A stretch of DNA of 64,000 nucleotides from Terebella lapidaria (lineage: Eukaryota > Annelida > Polychaeta > Terebellida > Terebellidae): positions 12,127,667 through 12,191,666 of the forward strand of contig OX424568.1 in the NCBI GenBank assembly GCA_949152475.1, written 5' to 3'. How positions within the stretch are numbered: position 1 is the first letter of the stretch; each line of letters begins with the position of its first letter. The translations under genes and the position numbers were made by a program. Positions 52,474-64,000 of the stretch are shown here, piece by piece. Below the pieces are notes generated by a model. It saw nothing but the letters and a program-made list of their open reading frames with translations, was not told where the DNA came from and made no database searches.

Positions 52474-52726
52474 TCAACGGGTTGAACAACCTTATTTCAA
52501 GGAACCCGTACAAGATCGTGCGAGATTGAATGATATATCATTGAAAACCCAGGCGCGGCACCAGCACGTGAGCTTGTGAGCGGTCTTTTAAGTTTTAACA
52601 GCGCGCAGCGGACATGAAAACCGTAACAGAGGTAGGCCTAAGTGTAGAGGTTAATTGTGTTGTTATGGTTAATAACAATATAGGTTAATCTGTTAATAGA
52701 TCTAGATCTCTGGCGGGCAAACTAAG

Positions 52727-52817
52727 TAGATTCTAAAGACAGCTCGAAGACGCAGCCTGAGCGACGCGGAGCTCGCGGCGTCGCTCAGGCTGCTCGAACT
52801 CGAAGACGTAGAATCTA
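52727..52817. repeat. Two-step hairpin, unit 2
   Basis: Same inverted repeat as 46266-46356; the inner stem starts at 52752. Confidence 0.85.
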
Positions 52818-54090
52818 CGTTGGACTGTTATGAAAGTATGGAACGTTTTTGGTGCCATAATTCACATGGTGATAGGCCTACAGATGATAAGAACGCAAAT
52901 AATTATTGATAATCATAAGGCCGCCATTCAGCCGCCATTGAGAATTACTACTAGATCTAGTATCAAACTTTATAGATCTAGATCTACTCTGATTTTTCAC
53001 CGGGTTTTGACGATATCTTTGCGGTGCTATTAGATCTGCTGCTATTTTTCTAACTCGTTTACACTGTTTTTCGCTAATATTTTCGTGATGCTAAACGCTA
53101 TCGTTCTACAACTTGGCATACCCCATACTTCATCTGGGAGTCAAGCGGCAATTTTCTACAAAATTTCAGAGAGCTTTCGCGAAAATTGAAAAAGTTGGCA
53201 ATCTATCCCAATGACAATGTTAAATTTACAGGTAGGGGACTAAATATCGAACAGCACCAAATGTCGAACACAATTTTTAATTTTAGCAGTACTCAAAAAG
53301 AATGAAATTAAATGAAAATTAATTAAGTAATTAAGTAAGATTTACTTATATCTAACATTTGTATGCTCATGTGCAGTAAGTTGTGATTCACGCTCATTCT
53401 TTATGAGCACTGACAACATTAAAAACTGTGTTCGACATTTGGTTTAGCCCTACTATATAATTCTGAGCCCACACACAATTTTGTACATTTGCTCGGTTTT
53501 GTAGCGGAGCAATGTTTCAAAATCAACATGTTTGTGTAGAAAACACCCCAGTGTATATCTTCTGATTCAAAGTTACAAGAAAATTTCGAATCCTGATGGA
53601 TGTAAACGGGACCAATTCCTCGAATATGCTCAGATTCTCAAGTTCACGTATTAGGCTGAAATTTAACATTGAGGTAGATTGCAACTTTTTCAATTCTCGC
53701 GATAGCTGTCTGAAATTTGACGGAAAATTGCTGTTTGACTCCCATGTGGAGTATGCCAAGTTTCAGAACGATAGCATTTAGCATCACGGAAACGAGTTAG
53801 AAAAATATGAGTATAAAAACCGTATCATTCTATAACTTAGCATACCTTACCTGGGAGTCAAACGGCAATTTTCTACCGAATTTCAGAATTCTATCGCAAT
53901 AATTGAAGAAGTTGGCAATCTACCCCAATGTTAAATATTAGCCAAAAACGGGATCTCGAGAATCTGAGCATATTCGAGGATTTGATCCTGTTTACATCCA
54001 TGAGGAATCGATGTATTGTTGTAATTTCAGACCAGAAGACACACTGGGGTGTATTCTACACAGACATATTGATTTCAAAAGATTGCACCA

Positions 54091-55641
54091 CTACAAAAAC
54101 GAGCAAACGAGCAAATTATCCTTCATCTTCAGGAAATCCTGTGTTTTTTCCAATTCTGTGTGGGGCTGACATTCATGCACATGACACGTGAATTCCGGTT
54201 CACCTCCTATGGACTTTGAGCAACCCGGGCACATGAACAGTCTGTTTTGGAGACGTGTGGCAAGCAGATATGGCAATCCATCGCAGCCTATGCATGTCCA
54301 TGCACGCGGGGCATCCTGATCATTGTCCTTCAAAATGGTGTCAATGACGTCCTCCACACGGCTATAGCTGTTGGGATTCAACATTATTGGTTCCCCCATT
54401 ACAACTTTGGGACATTGGTCTGGATGTTGGCATGCGAAGTCCCACATGGATTCTCTGTCAATCCGTCGCCGCTTGAAGGAAACTGAAACCTCACCAGCAT
54501 CTACATCATAATCAACCTTTTCAGGTACATTTAGTTGTCTCTGTGCATCGTCATCCACCGAAGCTACCTGTAGCAGTTTCGCAACGTAGTTCTCCTTCTC
54601 AGTGTGGAAATCATTTTCCAGATCGTCGTCTTTCGCCGCGATGTCCATGAGTGGTTGACGGATATTTTGTGACGAATATTTCAGCCAAACAGAAGGAGCA
54701 TTCATCGGGGATGATTGTGTCAAAGTGCCAAAATTGCTGGTTATGTGAACAATGGAGGTGATCGTACTGGATGGTGCACTGCTATGTACTTTCACACGCC
54801 AACTAAGCCCAACTACCTGGCTATTGTCGAAGAAAATCAAAATATCTTGGCGTTTGGGACACGTAATTGGTTCACCAAAATGTCCTCGCATCCACCGATT
54901 GACAGTATCATATGATGGTGATGGTGCACAAGAACTTGACATGTTGCATACTAATTTACTCCCAGATACAAAATATAGCACCAGCCCAATGGCGAAAGAC
55001 AGGGGAGTGATGCAGTTACTGTTGGCCGAAGACAACAGAAACTCGATCGATCGGGCAATTGCAATCAACTTCGACCTAGAGGAGCCTAATGATAGTCCAG
55101 TTATTGCAAACATATATGACAGGAGCACCCGATTGCACTGCACCAACCAGTTCTCGATGTTAAAGGATGTCAAATACTCCATGGAGTACGAGGTGCTGCG
55201 ATACTGGCATGCCTCATTGCAAAATTCCTTCTGCTGGGATTTCCCTAAGGCTTCCGCCAGCAATTCCAGTTGCGTTATTGTCAGCAGTCCCTTGGATATG
55301 GCATCGACAACTGAGTTGACCAGCTCATCCACACTGAAGGACTTCCCCTGTGGTTGTTCCCCCGATGAAGCAACACCATCATCAACAACCAGTTCTTCCC
55401 GATCTATGACCTCTCTCTGTGGGCATGAACTTCCTGAAGCGATGCTTTGAAAGTCTTGTCTCAAGCTCGCACAGCATGCACTACATATGTATGACCCATG
55501 TGGAAGGATTTGTTTCTCCTCAATAATGAACTGACGTAGTCGACCCGATACCTTTTTCGATGCTGTCAGGTGCCAAATCTGATGAGGTTTATTTGCTGAT
55601 CGCCTCTCATGAGTGACGCAACAACATGCCTTGGTGGACAT
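54091..55641 (-). pseudogene. Large zinc-motif protein, copy 3, C-terminally truncated
   Basis: Same truncation and same eight-residue new ending as copy 2, from ATG 55641, with MCPGC shared with copy 2. One private silent-looking change was noticed near 54976 (AAATATAGC). It lacks the C-terminal conserved motifs. Confidence 0.75.
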
Positions 55642-56508
55642 CACCTGAAAAGGAAGACCTTGTGGGAGCGTACTGCTAAATACATTGTGTACACACATGA
55701 CGAACTGTTTCAGTAAATTATGTGTAGGTGAATTGCAATGTCTCATTGTTAGGAAAGGCGGAATGTCGTGTTAATGTCACAATCAAAACAGCAGCGTTCA
55801 ATGAAAGCCAATCAAAGTTGTCATGAGAAATTTACATCATATTGTGCCCCTGTTTTGCTCAATACTAAATGCACTGCCTATTTCAGTATTACCATTTCTG
55901 ACACAATGTTCCATAATCTTTATGGAATTTGCACTACGTAACAATATCTTGTTTGTTCAATTTGTCACTATTTTGTTCACCTTTCATTTTAAAATCACAC
56001 TGACGTAAATATTATTGTTTTCATCTGACATACATGCTGTATTCATTATGATTCACAATATGTTTATCACAATATTTGTTGTCCTCAACGATTGGTTTCA
56101 AAGCCTCAATTAAGTAATTGACACGTTCATTTTGGAAGTAATGTGATTTCACGAATTATGCCGATTTTACAGACTAATGTAACACTGTTTTAGCTATTAC
56201 GTGGTGATTGGTTTTGGTTGTGTATATTTTAATAAGCTCCTCATATTTTCAGATGTCGGCCCTGTGTCTTCATCATCATTGACAAGGAATAAATGTTCAA
56301 CACTTCTTCATTATTTCGGATAGATTGCCAATTTGTTTCCATATTTTGGATAAATAAATTATTCGTAATGGTGTAATTACTCATCAATGATATGGATATG
56401 TGTAAGAAACATTTCCCTGTACAATGTGTCCACGTTGAAGCATGTATGATTACCAAACACAAAAATACCACTTTATTACAACAAACCAACAAAGCAACAA
56501 AGCCAATT

Positions 56509-56946
56509 CTATAATCTGAACCTCTCGAGGTCCACAGGCAACAAATAGCGTTCAAAAGCTCCCATGACTTCACGCAAGTCGGACAATCGCACTACTAGTT
56601 CATATCTGCAGGGTATCACTGCACCACCCCCAACTCGATCGTGCCGTGCACCACGCCTGTATCGTTGGTGAACTGGAATGTCATGCGGATGGGATGGAGG
56701 GCCAGTGACAGTCGTGTTGATGTCTCCCACCAGTAGTCCACGCACCCAAAGGTGCCTCATAGCGGTTGACAAATTTGCTGGCACTCTCCCCACCTGAACA
56801 TCATCAGTGACTCTAATGACCTTCATGGCGTTTACATCATGACGATTAAAATACTCGGGAAACACTCGAAGACTGTCGTGCGGTGTTGGGTGTACACGAA
56901 AAATGTGATAACCTTTTATTTCCCACGTGATGGAAATAGGGTTCAT
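56509..56946 (-). CDS. HIRAN-like small protein, copy 3
   Basis: Identical to copies 1 and 2, including the acceptor. The apparent N-terminal extension to 57093 is intron translated through the GT/G tract and is not used. Confidence 0.6.
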   Translation of the reverse strand: MNPISITWEIKGYHIFRVHPTPHDSLRVFPEYFNRHDVNAMKVIRVTDDVQVGRVPANLSTAMRHLWVRGLLVGDINTTVTGPPSHPHDIPVHQRYRRGARHDRVGGGAVIPCRYELVVRLSDLREVMGAFERYLLPVDLERFRL

Positions 56947-57877
56947 CTGGAAATAAAACAAACATTTGTCTTTCGTCATAAATACATGCTTCAACGTATG
57001 TATCGTTGTGTGTGTAGCTGTGTGTGTATGCGTGTGCAGTGTGGATGTGTGCGTATGAGCGGGGGAGGGGGGGGGGGGCATCGCCTGCATCATTGTTAAC
57101 TGTGAACAGGCATTTTAGCTCCTGACATACTTATTTATTGTTTATCAATTTAGTTTTATAACTTATGAAAACTTATTATTTCAACATCTTTCAATTCCAA
57201 AGTCATACACAGGGTTGTTATTCATATATTGTATATTAATGCGTACCTTAATTGGTGAATACTGTTTATATTGGAAGTCATTGACCATACGTATATGTGT
57301 ACTGGGCTATGTTCAATAAACCAAATTTCAAGTTGTACGTGTTTTAATTTAATAGCATTCGTGTCTTCAACGCTACAATAAACAAAATTGGCATATATGT
57401 TAAGTGTATAACATTGTGATTGACTCGCCAAACATTGGCACAACAGAGTCTTCCACACTCCATATTCTATTTTTGAATATGTACAATGTACAATAACAAT
57501 ATTTAGCAAAAACAATAGTATTTCACTCCTTGTCCCTGCAAATGTAGATATTGGGACCCTCAAGTGGTATTTCTATCTAAATACAAAGTTTCTTTCACGT
57601 ATTTGTATTACTTCCCACAAACAATTCCTAAACTACCGCTTCCAATTATTTGGGGGCATTTTTCATGTTTTGACCAAGATGGTCATTCTTACACATGATA
57701 ATTTCGGGATCAAGATGTTGTATGTCAGTTATCTCCATGATACACCGGATATGCTATTTGTCGTTGACGCGAAAAAAAATTAGGACACCAACAAATACCA
57801 CCAGATATCACTTAAACGACAACATACATGTTCAAAAGTACGGTGGCTCTTTACCGCCAATTATATTCGTGCATTTC

Positions 57878-59025
57878 TCACCCCGTCTATAATTATCACC
57901 TCACAATATTCACCGCGTTTATAATTTCCACCCTGTTCATAATTATCACCTCACAATTTTCACCCCGTTTATAATTTCCACCCCGTCTATATTTATCACC
58001 TCAGAATTACTACCGCGTTTATAATTTCCACCCCGTCTATAATTATCACCTCACAATATTCACCGCGTTTATAATTTTCACCTCGTTTATAATTACCACC
58101 TCAGAATTATCACCGAGTTTATAATATCCACCCCATCTATAATTATCACCTCACAATATTCACCGCGTTTATAATTTCCACCCCGTTCATAATTATCACC
58201 TCAGAATTATCACCTCGTTTATAATTTCCACCCCGTCTATAATTATCACCTCACAATTTTCACCCCGTTTATAATTTCCACCCCGTCTACATTTATCACC
58301 TCACAATATTCACCGTGTTTATAATTTTCACCTCGTTCATAATTACCACCTCAGAATTATCACCGAGTTTATAATATCCACCCCATCTATAATTATCACC
58401 ACAATATTCACCGCGTTTATAATTTCCACCCCGTCTATAATTATCACCTCAGTATTATCACCGCGTTTATAATTTCCACCCCGTCTATAATTATCACCTC
58501 ACAATATTCACCGAGTTTATAATATCCACCCCATCTATAATTATCACCTCAGTATTATCACCGCGTTTATAATTTCCACCCCGTCTATAATTATCACCTA
58601 CCAATATTCACCGAGTTTATAATATCCACCCCATCTATAATTATCACCTCAGAATTATCACCGCGTTCATAATTTCCACCGCGTCTATAATTATCACCTC
58701 ACAATATTCACCGAGTTCATAATAACCACCCCATCTATAATTATCACCTCAGAATTATCACCGCGTTTATAATTTCCACCCCGTTCATAATTACCACCTC
58801 AGAATTATCACCGCGTTCATCATTTTCACCCCGTTCATAATTACCACCTCAGAATTATCACCGCGTTCATAATTTCCACCTCGTCTATAATTATCACCTC
58901 ACAATATTCACCGAGTTTATAATTTCCACCCCGTCTATAATTCTCACCCCACAATTTTCACCGCGTTTATAATTTCCACCTCGTTCATAATTACCACCTC
59001 AGAATTATCACCGAGTTTATAAATA
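57878..59025. repeat. 50-bp satellite array, unit 3
   Basis: 1148 bp, same length and unit order as in unit 1, including the 48-bp variant unit. Confidence 0.95.
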
Positions 59026-59278
59026 TCAACGGGTTGAACAACCTTATTTCAAGGAACCCGTACAAGATCGTGCGAGATTGAATGATATATCATTGAAAAC
59101 CCAGGCGCGGCACCAGCACGTGAGCTTGTGAGCGGTCTTTTAAGTTTTAACAGCGCGCAGCGGACATGAAAACCGTAACAGAGGTAGGCCTAAGTGTAGA
59201 GGTTAATTGTGTTGTTATGGTTAATAACAATATAGGTTAATCTGTTAATAGATCTAGATCTCTGGCGGGCAAACTAAG

Positions 59279-59369
59279 TAGATTCTAAAGACAGCTCGAA
59301 GACGCAGCCTGAGCGACGCGGAGCTCGCGGCGTCGCTCAGGCTGCTCGAACTCGAAGACGTAGAATCTA
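59279..59369. repeat. Two-step hairpin, unit 3
   Basis: Same inverted repeat as in units 1 and 2; the inner stem starts at 59304. Confidence 0.85.
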
Positions 59370-60715
59370 CGTTGGACTGTTATGAAAGTATGGAACGTTT
59401 TTGGTGCCATAATTCACATGGTGATAGGCCTACAGATGATAAGAACGCAAATAATTATTGATAATCATAAGGCCGCCATTCAGCCGCCATTGAGAATTAC
59501 TACTAGATCTACTAGATCTAGTATCAAACTTTATAGATCTAGATCTACTCTGATTTTTCACCGGGTTTTGACGATATCTTTGCGGTGCTATTAGATCTGC
59601 TGCTATTTTTCTAACTCGTTTACACTGTTTTTCGCTAATATTTTCGTGATGCTAAACGCTATCGTTCTACAACTTGGCATACCCCATACTTCATCTGGGA
59701 GTCAAGCGGCAATTTTCTACAAAATTTCAGAGAGCTTTCGCGAAAATTGAAAAAGTTGGCAATCTATCCCAATGACAATGTTAAATTTACAGGTAGGGGA
59801 CTAAATATCGAACAGCACCAAATGTCGAACACAATTTTTAATTTTAGCAGTACTCAAAAAGAATGAAATTAAATGAAAATTAATTAAGTAATTAAGTAAG
59901 ATTTACTTATATCTAACATTTGTATGCTCATGTGCAGTAAGTTGTGATTCACGCTCATTCTTTATGAGCACTGACAACATTAAAAACTGTGTTCGACATT
60001 TGGTTTAGCCCTACTATATAATTCTGAGCCCACACACAATTTTGTACATTTGCTCGGTTTTGTAGCGGAGCAATGTTTCAAAATCAACATGTTTGTGTAG
60101 AAAACACCCCAGTGTATATCTTCTGATTCAAAGTTACAAGAAAATTTCGAATCCTGATGGATGTAAACGGGACCAATTCCTCGAATATGCTCAGATTCTC
60201 AAGTTCACGTATTAGGCTGAAATTTAACATTGAGGTAGATTGCAACTTTTTCAATTCTCGCGATAGCTGTCTGAAATTTGACGGAAAATTGCTGTTTGAC
60301 TCCCATGTGGAGTATGCCAAGTTTCAGAACGATAGCATTTAGCATCACGGAAACGAGTTAGAAAAATATGAGTATAAAAACCGTATCATTCTATAACTTA
60401 GCATACCTTACCTGGGAGTCAAACGGCAATTTTCTACCGAATTTCAGAATTCTATCGCAATAATTGAAGAAGTTGGCAATCTACCCCAATGTTAAATATT
60501 AGCCAAAAACGGGATCTCGAGAATCTGAGCATATTCGAGGATTTGATCCTGTTTACATCCATGAGGAATCGATGTATTGTTGTAATTTCAGACCAGAAGA
60601 CACACTGGGGTGTATTCTACACAGACATATTGATTTCAAAAGATTGCACCACTACAAAAACGAGCAAATTATGCACAAAATACTGGGCGGACCCAGAAAT
60701 TAAATGACGGGGCTA

Positions 60716-60880
60716 AATTGGTGTAGATTGCCAACTTTTTCAATTTTCGTGATAGAAGTCTGAACGTCGGTAAATAATTGCCGTTTGACTCCCAGGTGAA
60801 GTATGCCAAATAATAGAACGATAGCATTTAGCATCGCAAAAATATCAGCAAAAAACAGTGTAAACGAGTCAGAAAAATCA
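60716..60880. repeat. Diverged inverted copy of the unit's repeat block
   Basis: GTAGATTGCCAACTTTTTCAA to GTGTAAACGAGTCAGAAAAA matches the reverse of 46612-46770, with more changes than the unit copies show among themselves. It lies just outside the amplified unit. Confidence 0.65.
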
Positions 60881-60893
60881 GAGTATAGTATAT

Positions 60894-61071
60894 ATACGGT
60901 GTCATAAAGTGTATGACATTGCACTACAACTCGAGAAATAAAGCATTTTATCGAAAATACCTTCACAACTTCAAACTGTCAGTGTCGAAGCGGACAGGGC
61001 AATGTCCTGTTTCTTTCGACCAATCAGATAGTGACTTTGACACCCGCTTCATACACTTTATGACACCGTAT
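60894..61071. mobile_element. MITE-like element with 23-bp perfect terminal inverted repeats
   Basis: Arms 60894-60916 and 61049-61071 are perfect reverse complements (ATACGGTGTCATAAAGTG...). The 178-bp whole has no coding capacity. No clear target duplication was seen. It is probably a non-autonomous DNA transposon, or a foldback repeat. Confidence 0.6.
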
Positions 61072-62480
61072 GCAGACCATGGGTATCAAGGAATGTGAAA
61101 ACCCGACCGTCGTTTGTGTGCTCCGAGGCCCTCGGACATAATGTGAAATCATTTGTTTTGGGTCGCCTGGGGCTATGTCTGGTCCATTCACAGTACCTTA
61201 GCCCCAAAGACCAGAAAGACTGTTCTGGCAGGTCTTCAGGGCTAAAGTTTCAGTAGAGCCGGGGTTTCCAGTCTTAATCAAATCGCGTGCTTGCCGTCAA
61301 ATCTGAAAGCCACACAGGCTTTCAAGTCTTCAGGGCTTGGTCTATTGTGCAATGTATCGACCCAATCTTCATGATCATTTATTCACCATGTCTGGTGTAT
61401 TGTGTGCTGTACGACAACCTGATTATTTATATTCATTATGCCTGGTCTATTGTGCAATATGACAAACCGATTATGCACTGTTACGGCAACAGTATTATTG
61501 TTCATGTCTACTCTAATGTCCAACATGACTACCTGCTCTAATACATGTATGCATCATGCAAAACAGGACGATAATTATGGCCCAAAAAGCCATCCATATT
61601 CGAGTGCATACAACAACTTTATGAAGCATTTTCAGTTTTATAAAAACAGGTATTTGTGCGTTTTGGTCAGTCCCAGCATTAAGATTGATGTAAACATAAA
61701 CAGGTTCGAATGCTGGGAGAAAGAAACACGAACATGTTTATTTCGTCTATGGCAGTACTACAATCACATTGTTTACCACCATGCGATGCAAGGCTTTCGT
61801 ACATGCAGTGTATATGGGAAGCCTAAGTTCACCCCCACATTCGTTCGTTCGTTCGTTTGAGGACTAAACGCCCCTTCAGGCAAGGCCTGGAAATGTTCTG
61901 TCGAGTGCTGAGAAAATGAAATACGAACCTGAAATTCGGGTCATATAAACTCATATAACTCATCACATATAAAGCAATCTTAACGAATGACTTTTAACCT
62001 GTTCAGTGTTAAAATAATCCCTCAATCAGATTGTCAGTTGGATTGTGTTTTGGTAGCTTTATAATAATTAATGCTACGTAGTTGTGCCATGCAGTTTCGT
62101 GACTTTATGGAGTGATTCTGGTGACAAACAATCAAACACGCATATGATATATGTACAGTTTTATATGAGTAAAATTGAAATTATTATGAACTAAAGCATT
62201 ATAACTTTGATATTCATTCATGTTATTTCTGATTGTATATAGGTTTGTGAATTTCTGAGAAGAGATTTATCCGAGATCACCCCACACACGATCCATGCCT
62301 TCGAAAAGAACAAAGTGAGTATAGACTCCAGGTCCAGGAGCAAGTTTCGTAATTTTTTTTGCTGTCTTCTGGAGTTCACTATCTATCTGGTTAATGAAAG
62401 GATATATGCCTAATATTCTGGTCATCATAAATTTTCATCTCAATTCCACAGTCACTGTCTTTGTCTATTACACACATTTT
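61072..62480. other. Anonymous region, no gene recognised
   Basis: A phrase close to CCTGGTCTATTGTGCAATAT recurs near 61330, 61390 and 61440, a short degenerate tandem repeat. The 140-aa frame at 61438-61860 shows no domain and overlaps that repeat. Confidence 0.4.
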
Positions 62481-62489
62481 TCTTATTTT

Positions 62490-63000
62490 GGGGCTTTTTT
62501 AGGGTACCGGACCTATGGTCCGATAACCTATTGCCATGGCGTTGCGTCCGGCGTCCGTCCGTCCGTCCGCCGCCGTCGGCGGCGTCGTCGTCGTCGTCCG
62601 TCCACATTTTTATCTTTAAAGTTTACGGTCCAATCTTTCTGAAAATTTGGGAAAAGATACCTTAAAATAATTTGAGAAGGAGGTATTTTTTATTTTTTTT
62701 ATTTTTTTATTTTTTTCAAAATGGCGGCCGTTTTCGTCGAAAAACGGTCAATTTTGAACTTTGGCGGCCATTTTCTCAAAAACTGTTTGATCAGATTTGA
62801 GATTTTTGTTTCAAAAGATTCTCGTTATGTACCTCTGTGATGTGTATAAGTTTGGTTGCCCTTGAATCGCCGGTCTGCGTATGGCGGCCATTTTGAATTT
62901 TCGGCGGGTCGACGAAAAAAAAAATTTTCGGCCCAAATCGCATTACTATCCATTTTGGGCCATTTCTAGGCAAAAAAAAATTTTCACCCTTTGAAAAAAA
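62490..63000. repeat. Dispersed repeat, GGACCTATGGTCC family (copy 2), with GTC/CCGTC microsatellite
   Basis: The same word order as at 130-540 (GGACCTATGGTCC, ATGGCGTTGCGTCCG, TTTTTATCTTTAAA, GGCGGCCATTTT, TTTGTTTCAAAAGATT). A GTCC/GTC microsatellite with a CCGCCGTCGGCGG palindrome lies at about 62549-62602. Confidence 0.75.
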
Positions 63001-63069
63001 TTTTGGACAAAATTTTCGTCACTTTTTTCCTTCATAATGGGAGCTGCCAGGACTGTACTCATAGAACGC

Positions 63070-63660
63070 TTGAAGATAGAGCTTAGAAATTGGCACTTTC
63101 AAATGGGAAGTCATATATGGCGACTTGTGTGGTGACCTTGAATTTGACCTTTGATGACCTTGAAAGGTCAAAACAGCCATTTTGGGGTAAAAAAATGCCC
63201 AGATTTGCCTCTACACATGAAATGCTTGTAGATAGAGCTCAAGTTTGCATTATGAGCATATAGGAAGTCATATATGGAACAACTGATGATGACCTTGACC
63301 TTGACCTCAGATGACCTTGAGTGCTAAATGTCCGATGTGAAATGTGTAAATAAGCCATCGAGGCTTAAACACTTGCACATACAGATTAGGACTGTGTATA
63401 AGCTTACAAGAAGTCATGTATTTATAGCACATCTCTTGGAGACCTTGAATTTGACTTTATATATGACCTTGAAATCCAAATCTCACAACCTTGCCTGACC
63501 TGACATGTGTAAATTGGCCTCTACAGACAAAATACTTGTTGATAGAGCTTATATGTTTGTATTATGAACATATATGAAGTCATATGCAGCATACCTAATG
63601 GTGATATTGCAGTTCACAAAGATGACCTTGATTGGAAAATCTCAAAGTCATATGTCACTT
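63070..63660. repeat. Tandem array of about 155-bp units rich in TGACCTTGA
   Basis: AGATAGAGCT and AAGTCATATATGG-like words recur near 63076, 63231, 63374 and 63541. Each unit carries TGACCTTGA/TGACCTTTGA, also seen at 2941-2975 and 3190-3790. The last 340 bp of the window show nothing recognisable. Confidence 0.65.
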
Positions 63661-64000
63661 GCAATGCTTAAAGTGATGTTGGCAGGAAAACTATTTTTTC
63701 CAAATCAATTACATATATGCCTGTGGTCTCAGAATAATAGGTTACAAAACAAACTTTGCTTGATCAAATGGATAAATCAAGCATATGACAGTACTAGCAG
63801 CCGCTTTTTTTTGTTTTGTGCGCCACTCAGAGTTACCTCTGACTTAACCTAGTTCACGCTCGATTGGCTTGAACATACACGAGTAAGCTGGAATCACACT
63901 GTGTCACGGTATACAAAGCACCGAGAATGGCGGTAATGTAAACAAACTCAAAATATCTCCACCAGAAACTCGAAACGAAATCTATTAGAAAGGGGCGTCT

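Larger units (their letters stand above)
47667..54118. repeat. 6.5-kb tandem unit, copy 2
   Basis: 6452 bp. Shorter than copy 1 by 7 G, a 98-bp (two-unit) satellite deletion and a 9-bp CTACTAGAT deletion. Confidence 0.95.
54119..60672. repeat. 6.5-kb tandem unit, copy 3
   Basis: About 6554 bp, the same as copy 1 except for the G-run and a few substitutions. It ends at ACGAGCAAATTAT and then passes into unique flank (60673 on), which shows the pre-duplication border. Confidence 0.95.

Noticed and set aside
56947..57093. Extended N-terminus of HIRAN-like copy 3
   Set aside because: It arises from the GT/G tract in the upstream intron; the three copies share the start after the acceptor.
61438..61860. 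140-aa plus-strand frame
   Set aside because: No domain, no splice or promoter context, and it overlaps a short degenerate repeat.

Overview
The window is a eukaryotic, metazoan stretch: introns with GT/AG borders, TATA promoters with AATAAA signals, LTR retroelements, satellite DNA and dispersed repeats of the TGACCTTGA and GGACCTATGGTCC kinds that I associate with marine invertebrates. A tandem pair of very divergent, intronless TALE homeobox genes points to a spiralian (probably a mollusc), because such expanded TALE genes are known there. The organism is an inference; no rRNA, tRNA or conserved housekeeping gene was seen.

Layout. 1-6.5 kb: two copies of a 178-aa TALE homeodomain gene (1184-1720 and 5143-5679), each with its own TATA box and about 400 bp of shared upstream DNA, separated by decayed repeats. 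6551-18979: one large (12.4 kb), young Ty3/Gypsy-type LTR retrotransposon with near-identical 1387-bp LTRs, a tRNA-Leu primer site, gag, and a pol broken by one stop and one frameshift. Downstream of pol it carries two extra C2H2 zinc-finger genes, each behind its own internal promoter. All three promoters of the element share a TCACGTGA E-box just upstream of TATAAAAG. 19-27.8 kb: mostly anonymous DNA with a degenerate second Gypsy element (24.6-26.8 kb) and a possible LTR after it.

27.7-43.9 kb: scattered modules of an unfamiliar gene set. They are a broken copy of a large zinc-motif protein at 30 kb, coiled-coil exons at 28 and 38 kb, a MADS-like exon behind a promoter at 36.6-37.7 kb, a Q-rich PHD-finger gene at 39.0-39.6 kb, a small CPPC gene at 39.8-40.1 kb, the long form of the large protein at 40.4-42.6 kb (minus strand), and a HIRAN-like gene at 43.5-43.9 kb (minus strand).

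41.1-60.7 kb: a threefold tandem amplification of a roughly 6.5-kb unit. Each unit carries the N-terminal two thirds of the large protein gene, the HIRAN-like gene, a G-run, a 1.05-1.15-kb satellite of 50-bp units, a strong hairpin and a set of inverted repeats. Only the first copy of the large gene keeps its C-terminal part, because the duplication breakpoint lies inside the gene. 60.7-64 kb: a 178-bp MITE-like inverted-repeat element, then dispersed and tandem repeats; the repeat family at 62.5 kb also occurs at 0.15 kb.

How the genes work together: the TALE pair is a local gene family probably expressed from its own TATA promoters. The retroelement is autonomous in design but damaged in pol. 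The large protein, HIRAN-like, PHD and coiled-coil modules recur close together and in mixed orientation, which suggests a mobile or mobile-derived gene set; that link is an inference.
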